Shown here: positions 1-11,300 of the stretch, one piece after another
Layout of the letters: each line of letters starts with the position of its first letter
Position numbering within the stretch: the first letter of the stretch is position 1
Source: Phoronis ovalis
Taxonomy: Eukaryota; Phoronida; Phoronidae
DNA: 15,416 nucleotides
Assembly: GCA_028565635.1 (NCBI GenBank)
Contig: JAOXYB010022070.1
Coordinates: forward strand, 1-15,416
Direction: 5' to 3'
The notes under the pieces: model-generated
Told to the model about the DNA's origin: nothing
The model's database searches: none
Seen by the model: the letters and a program-made list of their open reading frames with translations, nothing else
Made by a program: the position numbers and the translations under genes

Positions 1-64
1 CCAATCTTTTCAAACTTTCCAAGGCTTTACATACTTGAAATTGCGCTTTAAAGTATGAACTAAA

Positions 65-137
65 ACAAATATTGGTCAATAAACGTTTTTTCGAACACTA
101 TTTCGCCATATTGTTCACTTACCCGACCAATATTTGT
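65..137. repeat. 13-bp perfect inverted repeat
   Basis: ACAAATATTGGTC (65-77) and GACCAATATTTGT (125-137) are exact reverse complements, separated by 47 nt. This could fold as a hairpin or be the shrunken remains of a foldback/MITE element. No target-site duplication was recognised outside the arms. Confidence 0.5.
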
Positions 138-1624
138 ATAGTATACGTTACACAGTTAAAACAATTATAACTTATGTTCACTTTAGGTAATGAGTAAAAT
201 ACAATGTTACAAACTTCATTATAAATTCAGAGTGCAGTCTGTGAACTACATAGTAATGTGCATTTACCTCCAGAATTTGTGGGTCTCTTCAGCTTTATTG
301 CACATTGTAACATGCACACTTTGGAATTTGCAGATGGCCTTAACATTGGCTTCATAGTTTAAAGCTTATGTATATCACCATTCCATTGAAGCACACAATA
401 CCTGGCTGCTAGACTGACATCAGGCATTAGAAACATTGATTGGAAGTTTTTTAATAAATGCATTATAGTTATAGTACTAAAATACATAAAACAGTTGCGA
501 GAATAAGCTGGTAAGCAAAAGCTGTTTATAATGCTTAAAGTTGAATACACTATCATATGTTTATGTAGTCTGCTATATGTTTATGTTTTATATGATTCTA
601 ACGACATGCAGTGCAGACCTAGTTGCGTTTTAAAAATGTAATTATTTGTTATCACATAAAAAAAATAATGAGTTCCTAATATTTAATTTTAAGATCTGAA
701 AGAAAGCTGAAAAAGCCAATTCACTCAGTGTATTCACAGATTAATTAGTCTTTCTGGAATTTCCTGTTTTTGATCTTGATGAGACTGTTTATGACATATT
801 TTCATGACATTCATATTGCTATTGCCTTCTGTTTTGGAAACCACAAGACAGTAAAGGAAGGGTCTATCAAGGTGATCAGATCTATCAATTTAATATGGGG
901 AATAAAGAATAAATCCTAGAAACTGAGCAGGTTCTAAATGTATGAAGAAGACTGTGCTGTAAACATGTCCTACATTTTTGTACAATACCCTACATTCCAA
1001 TGCATTAACCTACCATTCAAAAGATAAGTAATTGTCCATCTGTCTTTAAGGTATGTTCAGGTCAATTATTTTGAAATCAGACTCTAGCTGTTGGAACAAC
1101 TGTTAGTGCATGTAAATGCTAGGGGCTTAGTGAAGAATGTGATGATACCTTCTTACAAAGTGTTTCAGATTCCTATCACTGATATTTTGTGATAATGTGA
1201 AATCTTATTAAATTTAAAGTAGCCACCAGTTCCTCTGAGAACTAAAATATTTCCCATTTTGAGTTCCTAAAATTGTTGTGGGAACCATTTTCCAACATTT
1301 GCATATCCCCTGGGTATATCAATAGTTAATGATAATCCCGGGATAATCCTAGTTTGCAAGCAGCAGTTTCAAATTAAAAAAGCACCCAGCAAGAGAATGA
1401 GATGGGTTACTTTTTGTGTAGCTTAAATCATTTGGTATTGCTGCTGTAATAGCATATTAAATTGTTGTTGCTTCATGTAGGTACTAGAATTTTAAGCCAT
1501 AGTAAGAATATTAAGAATAAGATGCAATTCACTGCAAGTAGGTAGCAATCATGTTGGCATAGCCTATGCTAAAATTTCAAAAGTATAGGCAACATTTTTA
1601 CCAAAGTACGTTGACGATTTGCAT

Positions 1625-1634
1625 GTGACGTCAC
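1625..1634. promoter_or_regulatory. CRE-type palindrome GTGACGTCAC
   Basis: A 10-bp perfect palindrome containing the full CREB/ATF octamer TGACGTCA, about 200 bp before the first exon in the window. An intronic enhancer site is possible; there is no direct evidence of use. Confidence 0.2.
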
Positions 1635-1837
1635 CTTAAAATGATGAAAGTCCTGGTTATGTGACCTATATACTGATGGAACTTTTTTCTGTCAAGTATA
1701 GAAATGTAATGAAGCAACCAAACAAAATTTAAGCTAACAGTCAAAGTAATCTATTTCGATAGCTCTGATAAAGGTGGTGAGATAATCTGAAGATTTTTGT
1801 TTCTCAGCTGTGTATAAAAACTGCATTTATTTTGCAG

Positions 1838-2379
1838 GTATATCTTCACAGCAGGAGAGTGACCAGCCATCTTGTGTTGGGAGTAGTTGCTATCCAGATA
1901 CGGGTGATTTACTTATTGGTCGCGAAGACAGACTTAAAGCATCATCTACATGTGGTAAAGATAAGCGGGAACGCTTCTGTATAGTGAGCCATTTAAATGA
2001 AAGGAAAAAATGTTTTCATTGTGACTATAGATCACTTCTTGAAAGCCATTCTATTCAAAACATTGTGCGAACATTCGGGGAACGCAAACCTGAAACATGG
2101 TGGCAAGCCGAGAACGGCAAAGATAGTGTATCAATATTATTAAATTTAGAAGCGGAGTTTCATTTTACGCATTTAGTCATGAGATTTAAAACTTTCCGGC
2201 CCAGTGCAATGTTAGTTGAGCGATCGTATGATTTTGGGGAAACATGGAAAGTTTATCGTTATTTTGCTTATGACTGCCGCCGGAGTTTTCCAGGCGTACC
2301 GAGAGCACCTGTTAAAGATATAAGAGATGTGATCTGTGAGGAGAGGTATTCTGACGTGGCACCCTCCACACAAGGAGAG
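1838..2379 (+). CDS. LAMB1: Laminin beta exon: N-terminal LN domain, main part
   Basis: This exon encodes residues 1-181 of the partial protein, most of the LN (domain VI) module that drives laminin network polymerisation. It begins in phase 1 after TTTGCAG and ends in phase 0 at GAG/gtaatc. Visible LN hallmarks are [69 protein letters not shown] and CEERYSDV. These follow vertebrate beta-1 closely, and the cysteines match the LN pattern. The first residues ([12 protein letters not shown]) fit the poorly conserved stretch just after signal-peptide cleavage. Translation stays open into the intron only to 2412. Confidence 0.95.
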
Positions 2380-5300
2380 GTAATCAAATTACAATTAGTT
2401 ATATTTTTGTAATCTTTCTAATTAATTATGGCAAACTTGTTGATATTTTAGCATGTCTGCATGTATCGTTGTTCTTGTCCTGTTCACTTTTAGACCTCTC
2501 GACTTAATTAAGCGTACCAGTTTCAAAGTGAATAGCATTTCACCCTTGTGTGCACAACATAAGCTTTAATTGATTCACAAAAGGTGGACTCCGTTTTGTA
2601 GTGTTATGTACATATTTTGTGTCTGATACAATAGTGAGTGTCAAGTAGATCTATTATAAACCTGTGTCTTGATTATTTATAGGTGCTGGTGATATTTCAG
2701 GTACTGTCTAGTGAAATGGTATTTTTGTCATAAAATATACTGTCTACTATTGGTAATAATTTGCTCTGTAGTGCAAATAATTGTTCTTTTTGCTTTAGGT
2801 TATTTTCCGTGTCTTGCCTCCAAGTATAAAAGTAGATGATCCCTACAGTCCAGAAGTACAAGATCTGCTCAAACTTACCAATCTCAGAGTAAACTTCACG
2901 AAATTACATACATTAGGTAGGCTTCGGAAAAACCATCTGTAGTATAATACTTTGTGATGGAAGTAAAAATATTATTGACACTCAATGATACTCAATTATT
3001 GGTCAGCACAGCTATGAAATCTTGAGTTTGATAAAGATTTTGTTCAAAAATAGTCACATATCCAGCATAGTAGAAATAATCTCCTTGTTCGATAGTTGTG
3101 AGTCGATCCAGCTTGGCTTTCTGAACTTTCTTGTACAATTTCATACGGTTTGCTTCTTTTTTATGTCCATGACTACACAGTAGTGCTGGGCATATAGTCA
3201 GCCTGTATGCGTCATTGTCGTCGTACCTAACACTTTCTTTTTTTTACAATAACAGCTTCAGTTTTCATTGAATCAGCTTCATATTAGTACAGGGCAAAGC
3301 ACAGATCAGTTACCATGATTACTTCCAATGTGACAAACTGGTGGCCATGTTTATTCCTGAGAGGGCACATCAGGTTGTGTCACTTTCCAGAAAAGACAAT
3401 TCTTTGATTCGACGATTCAGATATGAATTCATGCAGGTAACAGGGCGGGTGGGCATGATAGGCTACGTTGGATGTTTGAATGGCCTTGAAAAGTGGATCA
3501 AATGCTGATCTGAACCTTCAACATTTTCCTTTGTGCATAACAGTTTCTTGTCTCACAATAACTACTTCATTTTTATCCGATTAACCTTTTTTGGTACAGG
3601 TAAATACGGGTCAAAGTGCAGGTCATGTGTAATTTTGACCAGTTTTTGATTGGAAATTCGAAGGTGGATTCTGAAGATATTGGTGGTTGGGTGTATTAGG
3701 CTAGGGAGATTTATGATTGACTTGAAAAATGGGTCAATGTTGATCCGAATCTTCAAAATGTATGGTATCTGCTATTGTGCAGTACATATGTAAGACTTGG
3801 GGGAACTACTTCAACAGTGCCCAGCTACAAATTGGAGCTACATACCACATATACAAGCAACAATGTCATGTGATCCCAGGGAGGTAGGTGATGGGCATCT
3901 GACATGGCAAATGACTCGTTTGGCAAAATTTTCAAAGTTTTCAATGAAAGATATTTGCTAACAAAGTTAACTTCATCAGATATTTCAAATGTGATGGATT
4001 TTCTTCAGAAGGTGGATTTCAGCTACTATATATTTTGTTATTTATTCTAATTATATTTTTAATTGCTTATCACCTACTTAAGCCAGAAACTTGAGAGGCC
4101 TATTTTTCATGTCAAATAACATACATACATCAAGTATGTCGAATTTTAACACAAAGTTAATATTAATTCTTGTAAGTAATGGAACACAATTCATATTTTC
4201 AGGTGACGTTTTACTAAGTAATCGGCCAGAGATTTTGGAAAAATATTATTACTCAATGTATGAAATGGTGGTTAGAGGAAGTTGTTCGTGTTATGGTCAT
4301 GCATCAAGATGTGTGCCAGTCGAAGGCCGGCCAAATAATCCAAACATGGTAGGTACATAGAGGCAGTACAAAGACAAGTTGTGTACTATGCCTGCCCCTA
4401 TTTATACAGCAGATATTGCAGTTTTATGGCTGCTATAAAATACAATTGCCTTGTTAATATGAAACAGTTTCTATATGGTTTCAGCTTGATCTGCTTTAAT
4501 TAATTTTTTGTGGCTCCAAATGTATGCTCTGCCACATTGCACGTACTTGGATTGCTAGCCAATGGTATTGACTATTCACTTTGTTTAAAGATGATACTTT
4601 CCACATTTTAAAATACTAATAGTTGAACTGGGCTGTCAAGTGGGGTTCAACTAAGGCTGAATCTGATAAGAAAGTATAATGACAAGAAACATGCTTTTAT
4701 TGTAAACTCCTTACTATGGGTTCTTATAATTGGGTGAATTCCTTTTCCTTGTGGATAATTTGTCAAGTAAAAATTGTTAGCAACAGAAACATATTGTGAA
4801 GTGTCTCATATAGTTATAAAAATTGTTACAGAAGTGTTGTTTTTCATAATACTATGCAAGCCTGATTGAATTTACCATTGTGTGAATCCCTTGCTCAAAG
4901 CAGATGCTTAGCAGATTATGAGGACAAAAAATGTTTAATTAACCTTAAGAAGACTAGTTCACATTTTGTTCTAATTATTTCCGTCCATTAGTCTGCAGCT
5001 ATATAAACCATGTAGGATAAAAATATTATTAGAATGTTACATACCATAAATATCTTCAGATTTTATTTGGTCACAATTATAAATGTTTCTTATAAAATGT
5101 ATAGTTCCAGCATTTGCTAATATTATGTTGTTATTTAAAAACAGAGAAACTTTCTTTAGTACTGTGTACATGGCATATGATATGTTTATCAGCATTTTTG
5201 AGAATGTAAATTAGGTTACACAGCAGGGGCACCCTATCGGGATTGTACCTTTTGTCTAGTCTTTCCTTTTCCAGTTTTCAAACCTCCGTTTCTCGGAAAT

Positions 5301-8300
5301 GTTTGAGCTATGGGTGCCAAACTTGAGGTATATATGAAGTAGGGAGGGGACATGCAAAAATAATGCCAGGGAGTCAAATTAACAAGGTGCATAGGTCAAA
5401 TTTTTAAAATTGGTTAAAACATTAAAAAATGATGGTATCAGGTTGTACAAAGGTCATTAATGATTTTTAGCCCTGGATCACATTTTAGTAAGTTTTCATT
5501 ATACCAGTTCTTACAGGAAAGAGGTTGAAATTCATACAGGGGTATCAGAAAATTACAATGTTAAAGTTGTGTGAAAGTATCAAAACTGAGGTTTTATGTA
5601 ATGTGAATTAGGTCATCCTGAAATCATGAATCAATGGGAGATGACTCTTAACAAAGACTTTGTGTGTGCAAAATCCTAATCCCGTCAATATATCACCATT
5701 TTCAGATTTGAACAGAGCAGCCATGTTGTTTGTGTGTGTGCAGCATAATCATTTTAAATTTGTCATCAACACTTCTTAATTCAGTATACAATTCCAAGTG
5801 TCATTGCACGAGGCAACAGGTGCCATATATCGGATATATGTTTGGAATTTAAATAATTCTGAGTTACATGCAAATGATATCACCATTTATTATCCCCCCC
5901 CCTATACAGCTAGACATTCACAGTACTGTAGGTAAAAATTGTTTAAATTAACACCATAATGCAGCTGTAGTAGGACATTCAGCAGTTGTTTCATAATATT
6001 TGATGATGATCCAAGAGTTGTTCAATAGTTCACTTGACCTATAGGTCAGATAAAGGTTTGGTCTGGAGAAATCATTAACAGTAGAGGGTGGAAACATTGT
6101 GGTTGATATAAAGTATGTGTGTTGCACTTCCTCCTTCAGCTTCCAGTAGTGTCACACAGATGTTTTGTCTGTTGACCATATACCAAAAGGGCTTTGGATT
6201 TTTTAAATTTCATTACTGGTATTCATATACTTGACATACTAACAAACACATTTTTTGGTTTAATAAATAATTTGTTGTGAAAAAAATAAGAAAACTAGTG
6301 TATTTTGAGAGTTTTGTAATAAAACATTGTCGGATTTGCAAAGATAACTCTTGTGTGGTGTCAGCATTTAATAACAGTGTATATATATGTATATATACAG
6401 TGATAGGAATTCAGTGGGATAACATAGTAAAAATTTGATAGCAGCCCAGGAGGAATTATATATCACTATATTTTTAGACGGGACGTGCAGGACTAACTCG
6501 AAATATCCACCCATTTCAATAATGAACCCAATTTTGGGTTTCCTTCACAAAAAAGACTGCGTAAAAGTTGGCAAAAAGAGTACGGTACATTTTGTTTCAA
6601 GTATAAAAAGAATACTATGTGAGCCGAGGTATGGTGTAATGTATGACAAACTCAGCTGTCTAGGTGGTCTCCTCCTTTAACAAAAACATCAAAGATAGGA
6701 ACAGCTCAGTCAGCAAAATGAAGAAATGGCACATTAATGGAAAGATTATTAATAAACAATGAAAGTTTTATCCTAAAATTAATTATTATTATTACTATTA
6801 TCGTCAAGGAAGCAGATAATTAATTGACATCGAAAAACATGTTTGTTAACTGACCAGTTTAACCTGGTTAATTGCAAAAGAAATGTCCTCTTTTATGTAA
6901 TAGAGGGGAAACTTAAATTAAATGTTTTTGCTTAGGTGCATGGCAAATGTGAATGTACCCATAACACCAAAGGTTACAATTGTGAGCAGTGTGAGGATTT
7001 CTACAATGATTTACCTTGGAGACCTGCTGTTCTCAGTCAGACAAATGCCTGCAGGAGTGAGTACTACATTCCTTTAATACAACATCAAGTTCATTAAAAA
7101 TCCTGTTTTTTGACAGTGATGCATTGAACTTTACTTGTAGAATGTTAAATGTGTCTCCTAACCTAAATATTAGGAATAAGAGACATTTTATCCAGAGCCT
7201 GACAAATTTGTAATTAGAATAGAAAGTGTACCTATTTTACAATTTAAGTGTGTTTTCCTAATCAAAACTATGTACCTTCTGTTATTTTGAGTGTTTTAGG
7301 AAGTGACAAATCCCGGGGGGGGGGGTGTACGGCACAGGCTTAAAAACTAGATCCTCTCAGCTATTTTTAACCTGCCAAACATCCTGTTTGCTTAACTTTT
7401 TGTTTGCTAAAAAAACTGATTACTAATTTTAGGAGTATTGGAAAACTGGTTTATTTTAGTCAAACAACTGGATCCACTCTGCTAATTTGGTCAAAAATAT
7501 GATCCTTCTCTAATTTGTTCCAAAACTGGATCATCTCTGCTAATTGGTAAAAAAAACAGGATCAACTGTTGCACCACATCCCTATATAGACGGATTCCTG
7601 AGTGCTCCTCCTCCTGGTGACAAATGTGCTTCCAAATATAAAGAAGTTTCTTGTACAATAGATCACTACAGTGCACAAGTACTGGTCTTGGGACTGTATG
7701 TAATGATCTATGATATGTGAAGCCAAAAATATATAGATATAATCTCAAATGTGATAACTGCGAAAAAATAACCATGTTTGTAACTCCTAACCCGAATTTA
7801 TGTTTATTCTCGACATAGGAATTTTTTTTGAAGGCCAATTTCGCGCTATCTAAATTGCTGTCCCCGGTAAATATGTATATATTGAGACTCGTTCCCAGTT
7901 TGATGATATTAGAAACTGCTGTGTTTTAGAATGTAACTGTAATGACCATGCCTCAAGATGTCACTTTGACGCAGCCGTATTTGCTGCCTCTGGAAATATC
8001 AGTGGTGGTGTTTGTGATGATTGTCAACACAATACAATGGGAAGAAACTGTGAAGAGTGCCAGCCTTTCTTTTATAAAGATTCGAACCGTGATATCAGAG
8101 ATCCTTACATCTGCAGACGTAAGAATGTAGTTTTAACTCTACTGCTCATCAAATTTGTCGTTCCTGCATACAGCTTTTAGTGTTATTCAGTAGTTTGTTC
8201 GGAACTGTTTAGAATTGGTTATAGACTGGAAAAATAACTGCTGGCTATTTTTGAATCAAATATTTAAATGAAGTACTATATATTATTTATTTACTTGCAG

Positions 8301-11300
8301 CTGTATTTAATCTTTGGTGTTCTTTAGTTGTGAATTAGTGCAATTTAAGTTACAACTTGTACTTAGTGTCTAAATTTTAGTTTCTGTCGTAGTGTAAATG
8401 TTTCTTTCTTAAATAACGCTTTTGGTATACAAAGTATATTCTGTTTTCTAGCTTGTGACTGTGATCTGATTGGTTCAGAGAATGGGGGTGAATGTGAGCA
8501 GGAAACAGATCTGGAAGGTGGTTATGAAGCTGGTCGTTGTATTTGCAAACGATTTGTTGGTGGTCCACGTTGTGACACATGTTTAGACGGATACTGGAAC
8601 CTTATGCCGGATAACTTTGATGGCTGTGAAGGTAAATTTAGATATTACTCTGTGTAGTATGCTTGAGGAACCCAAAAAGAGCTTTTCTCACAGTACCACA
8701 ATATCACACATTAAATGAAACCTGTAATTTGAAAGTTCCACTTTTGTTGTAGCTCCCTATTCTCTAAAGGGCTCGTAACCTTGATTATTGATTAGTCGTC
8801 AAAGAAAAACTTTAAGCAGTATGACATCAAGTGTTATTGCTTTTAAATTTACATAAAACTCCTGTCAAAACATAGTTCTATCACAGTTGCTGTCTCAGAC
8901 TAGTTACGGCTTTATGTGGCCATATGTAAACCAATGCATTGATGATCACCCAAGTGAACAGGAACCTACATTTCAGTAAACCGTGTTTATTTACAGCATG
9001 TTCTTGTCACACTCTTGGTACAGTTGGTAATTATGGTTGTGATAAATTCTCGGGAATATGCACGTGTAAACGATTTGTTGAGGGAAGGAACTGTGACCAA
9101 TGTATGGTTAGTAAAAATTTGATTAGAAAATTTGACATCATACATGTAACTTCACTTGTCTTAAAACTTCGGTGTAGTATTTAGCTTGCATTTCGCTTAA
9201 TCAAATAATATATTTTGGGTTGAAACTGTTTTATGATATATTTTTATAACATATACTGATTTGAACTCAGGAGGTGTGTAACTTTACATGAACAACCCTA
9301 TTTTGCAATGAAACGTAATGGATGGTAATGGTATAACCAAATGTACTTTAGCATTCATTTCATGTGTGGCAGTCATAAAAATGTTTACAAAGTGTTACGA
9401 CACAAAAAAATGCTAAGTGGAGTCCTTTCCATTAGTACGAAATTGATATTTTTGCTATTAAGAGTTAGAACTGAGCAGATGACGTCACAAAATCTCACGT
9501 TGAGTACTTTCAAGTTACATATATGTTGTTATAGTTTGTTTCATTGAATTTATATCTTCAGTTCTGACCAGTACTAGCTAGATCCTAATCAACAAATGAA
9601 AATCTGGCCGCAGATTTCATGATTATGAATTATTCATTCTTACAGGCACAGTACTGGGGGTTGAGTGAGGATCCGGAAGGATGCAAAGCATGCGACTGCG
9701 ATATTGGTGGTTCTTATGACAATGACTGTGACCAGGTTACCGGCCAGTGTAACTGTAAGCTGAATATCATTGGTAGACGATGTGACCAATCAAGGCCAGG
9801 GTATTTTGTCACATATTTGGATTACTTAACATATGAGGCAGAATATGCTCATGGCTTTGGTGTAAGTATGGAACTGGAGAATCTAAAAACTATTTATGGC
9901 CAAGAACACTTTTCAACTGTCTAAGTACAATAAATGTTTATTGGGAGCTTTATATTATTTCAATAAACTAGTATAACATTTCTGCTTTATCTAACCAGTA
10001 AGTTTACTTTTCTGGAAGTAAAATATGGGTGACTGATCTCATCCATTCATGTACGTTTCTATTTTGTATTATATAGGGTAGTAGGATTTTCTAAAAAGTG
10101 CCTCCATTTCCACTGTAAACTAACTATAGGACAGCCCTATTGTGCTCAAAATGTTTGCCATGTAAAGAATCCATTACTGGCACAGTTAATAAAGTAAGGA
10201 GTTAATTGTTAGAAGCATAAGAACATATGTGACTGCTATTGTTCATAGTTCAATATGATGTTCTTATGTTATGGAACTACCATATGTTTGACTGAAATAA
10301 TGATGTATCTTATAATTTTCAGAACACACAGCCTATTATTCGGGAACCAATTGCGGGCCGTCCCACAACATGGACTGGGCCAGGATTTATGAAGGTTACA
10401 GAGGGTGATACCTTAGAGTTTACTATTGATAACGTCCCCTATGGTATGGATTATTCCATTATTATCAGATATGAGCCACAGGTAAGTGTGCAACTGCTGT
10501 AAGATTAAACAGTTGGTAGAGTTTAACATTTGAGATACTAATCCCGGCCTTTGAATTCATAGATCTGGTAATAGTGTAACTGATAGTTCTGTCTCATTAA
10601 TTGCTTTCATAACCTGGTTTTACAGTGGTCACAGATGTCCTGTAGGTAATACTATATAGCATTGTGTGTATATATATTCTTGCCGTTAAGTATAAATACT
10701 GGACGTGTACAGAAATTGTCTTCAGGAATAAACCGTGTTTTGTATCTAATTTTCTATCATAATGAAGTTTGACCACTGATGGTTTTGTATTGGCCAGGTA
10801 GTTAGTTCCAGCTCTGTGTCATTGCATGTTAATTTTTCAGTAGCTGTTCTACTGTTACATGATCAGATCTTTTCCTTTCCGTGCATAGTTTGGTACCAGA
10901 ATTGTGTTTGCAATGTACCATGTTTTGTCATGCAATTAGCCGTACTCTTTCCTGTTTAACTGTCTTGTTCATCTCTTGTGAATTACTGGTATATTTAAAT
11001 GAGCATGATTCTAACAAGATTTAACTTCATTGTCTGCTTTTGCTACTTGGAATTGCAGTTGAGTAAGTATAGTGATTAATTATTTCTAGCTAAACAGGTT
11101 TTCGTGACTTGTCAGTATATTATGAATATATTATTTCTAGATTACCATAAGAAGGTTTTCGGTATCATGTTTATAGTTTTTGAAAGGATGTATATTATTT
11201 TTTTAGTGTTATTGTTTGCAACCTTGTAATTTTTGTTTCTAAAATTGTAGTTTTTTTCCACAATAATAATAAAAAAAGTTATTTCAATGTAAAGTATATC

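Larger units (their letters stand above)
1..1837 (+). other. LAMB1: 3' part of an upstream phase-1 intron
   Basis: The first recognisable exon begins after a TTTGCAG acceptor and in the middle of a codon (two bases of a split codon), so an exon must lie upstream. I looked for a short ATG-led hydrophobic stretch ending one base into a codon at a GT donor and found none convincing. A donor-like AAG/gtatgt near 1050 is preceded by a stop in the required phase. The signal-peptide exon is therefore probably outside the window. The region holds a 13-bp inverted repeat (65-77 with 125-137), a cAMP-response-type palindrome at 1625-1634, and AT-rich sequence without supported genes. Confidence 0.7.
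2917..4202 (+). other. Intron, phase 1, with decayed repeats
   Basis: Donor G/gtaggc, acceptor TATTTTCAG. About 2992-3815 is occupied by a diverged tandem repeat family and an adjoining coding-like relic on the - strand, both described separately. The remaining flanks (2917-2990 and 3816-4202) show nothing I can identify. Confidence 0.85.
7057..7929 (+). other. Intron, phase 1, containing a hAT-like insertion
   Basis: Donor A/gtgagt, acceptor GTGTTTTAG. The middle (7304-7625) is a short transposon with its target duplication, described separately. The flanks (7057-7303 and 7626-7929) show no gene. A 115-codon - strand frame overlapping the insertion (7491-7838) has no recognisable domain. 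Confidence 0.85.

Noticed and set aside
359-556. 65-codon minus-strand open frame
   Set aside because: Low-complexity hydrophobic translation in AT-rich intron; consistent with chance.
1027-1056. Donor-like AAG/gtatgt upstream as the end of a signal-peptide exon
   Set aside because: The phase needed to join 1838 puts a TAA directly before the donor, and no ATG-led hydrophobic segment precedes it.
5211-5400. Stretch that looks like an interspersed repeat by composition
   Set aside because: No terminal repeats, target duplication, poly-A tail or second copy in the window, so I could not support a class.
5528-5905. Possible second hAT-like insertion between CAGGGG (near 5538) and the C9 run (5894-5902)
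   Set aside because: Ends are only loosely complementary and the flanks (AATTCATA versus ATACAGCT) share no 8-bp duplication.
6435-6680. 81-codon plus-strand open frame in the large intron
   Set aside because: No domain, no codon pattern that I trust, and no flanking splice sites in a fitting phase. AGGAGGA near the start and TCCTCCT near the end hinted at inverted ends, but no target duplication was found.
7491-7838. 115-codon minus-strand open frame
   Set aside because: It runs through the transposon's minisatellite and its right flank, has no recognisable domain, and mixes unrelated sequence across the insertion border.
8939-8996. ATG at 8939 as a start codon reading into LE4
   Set aside because: The sequence before 8997 is intron; the acceptor TTTACAG and LE homology show the exon begins at 8997.
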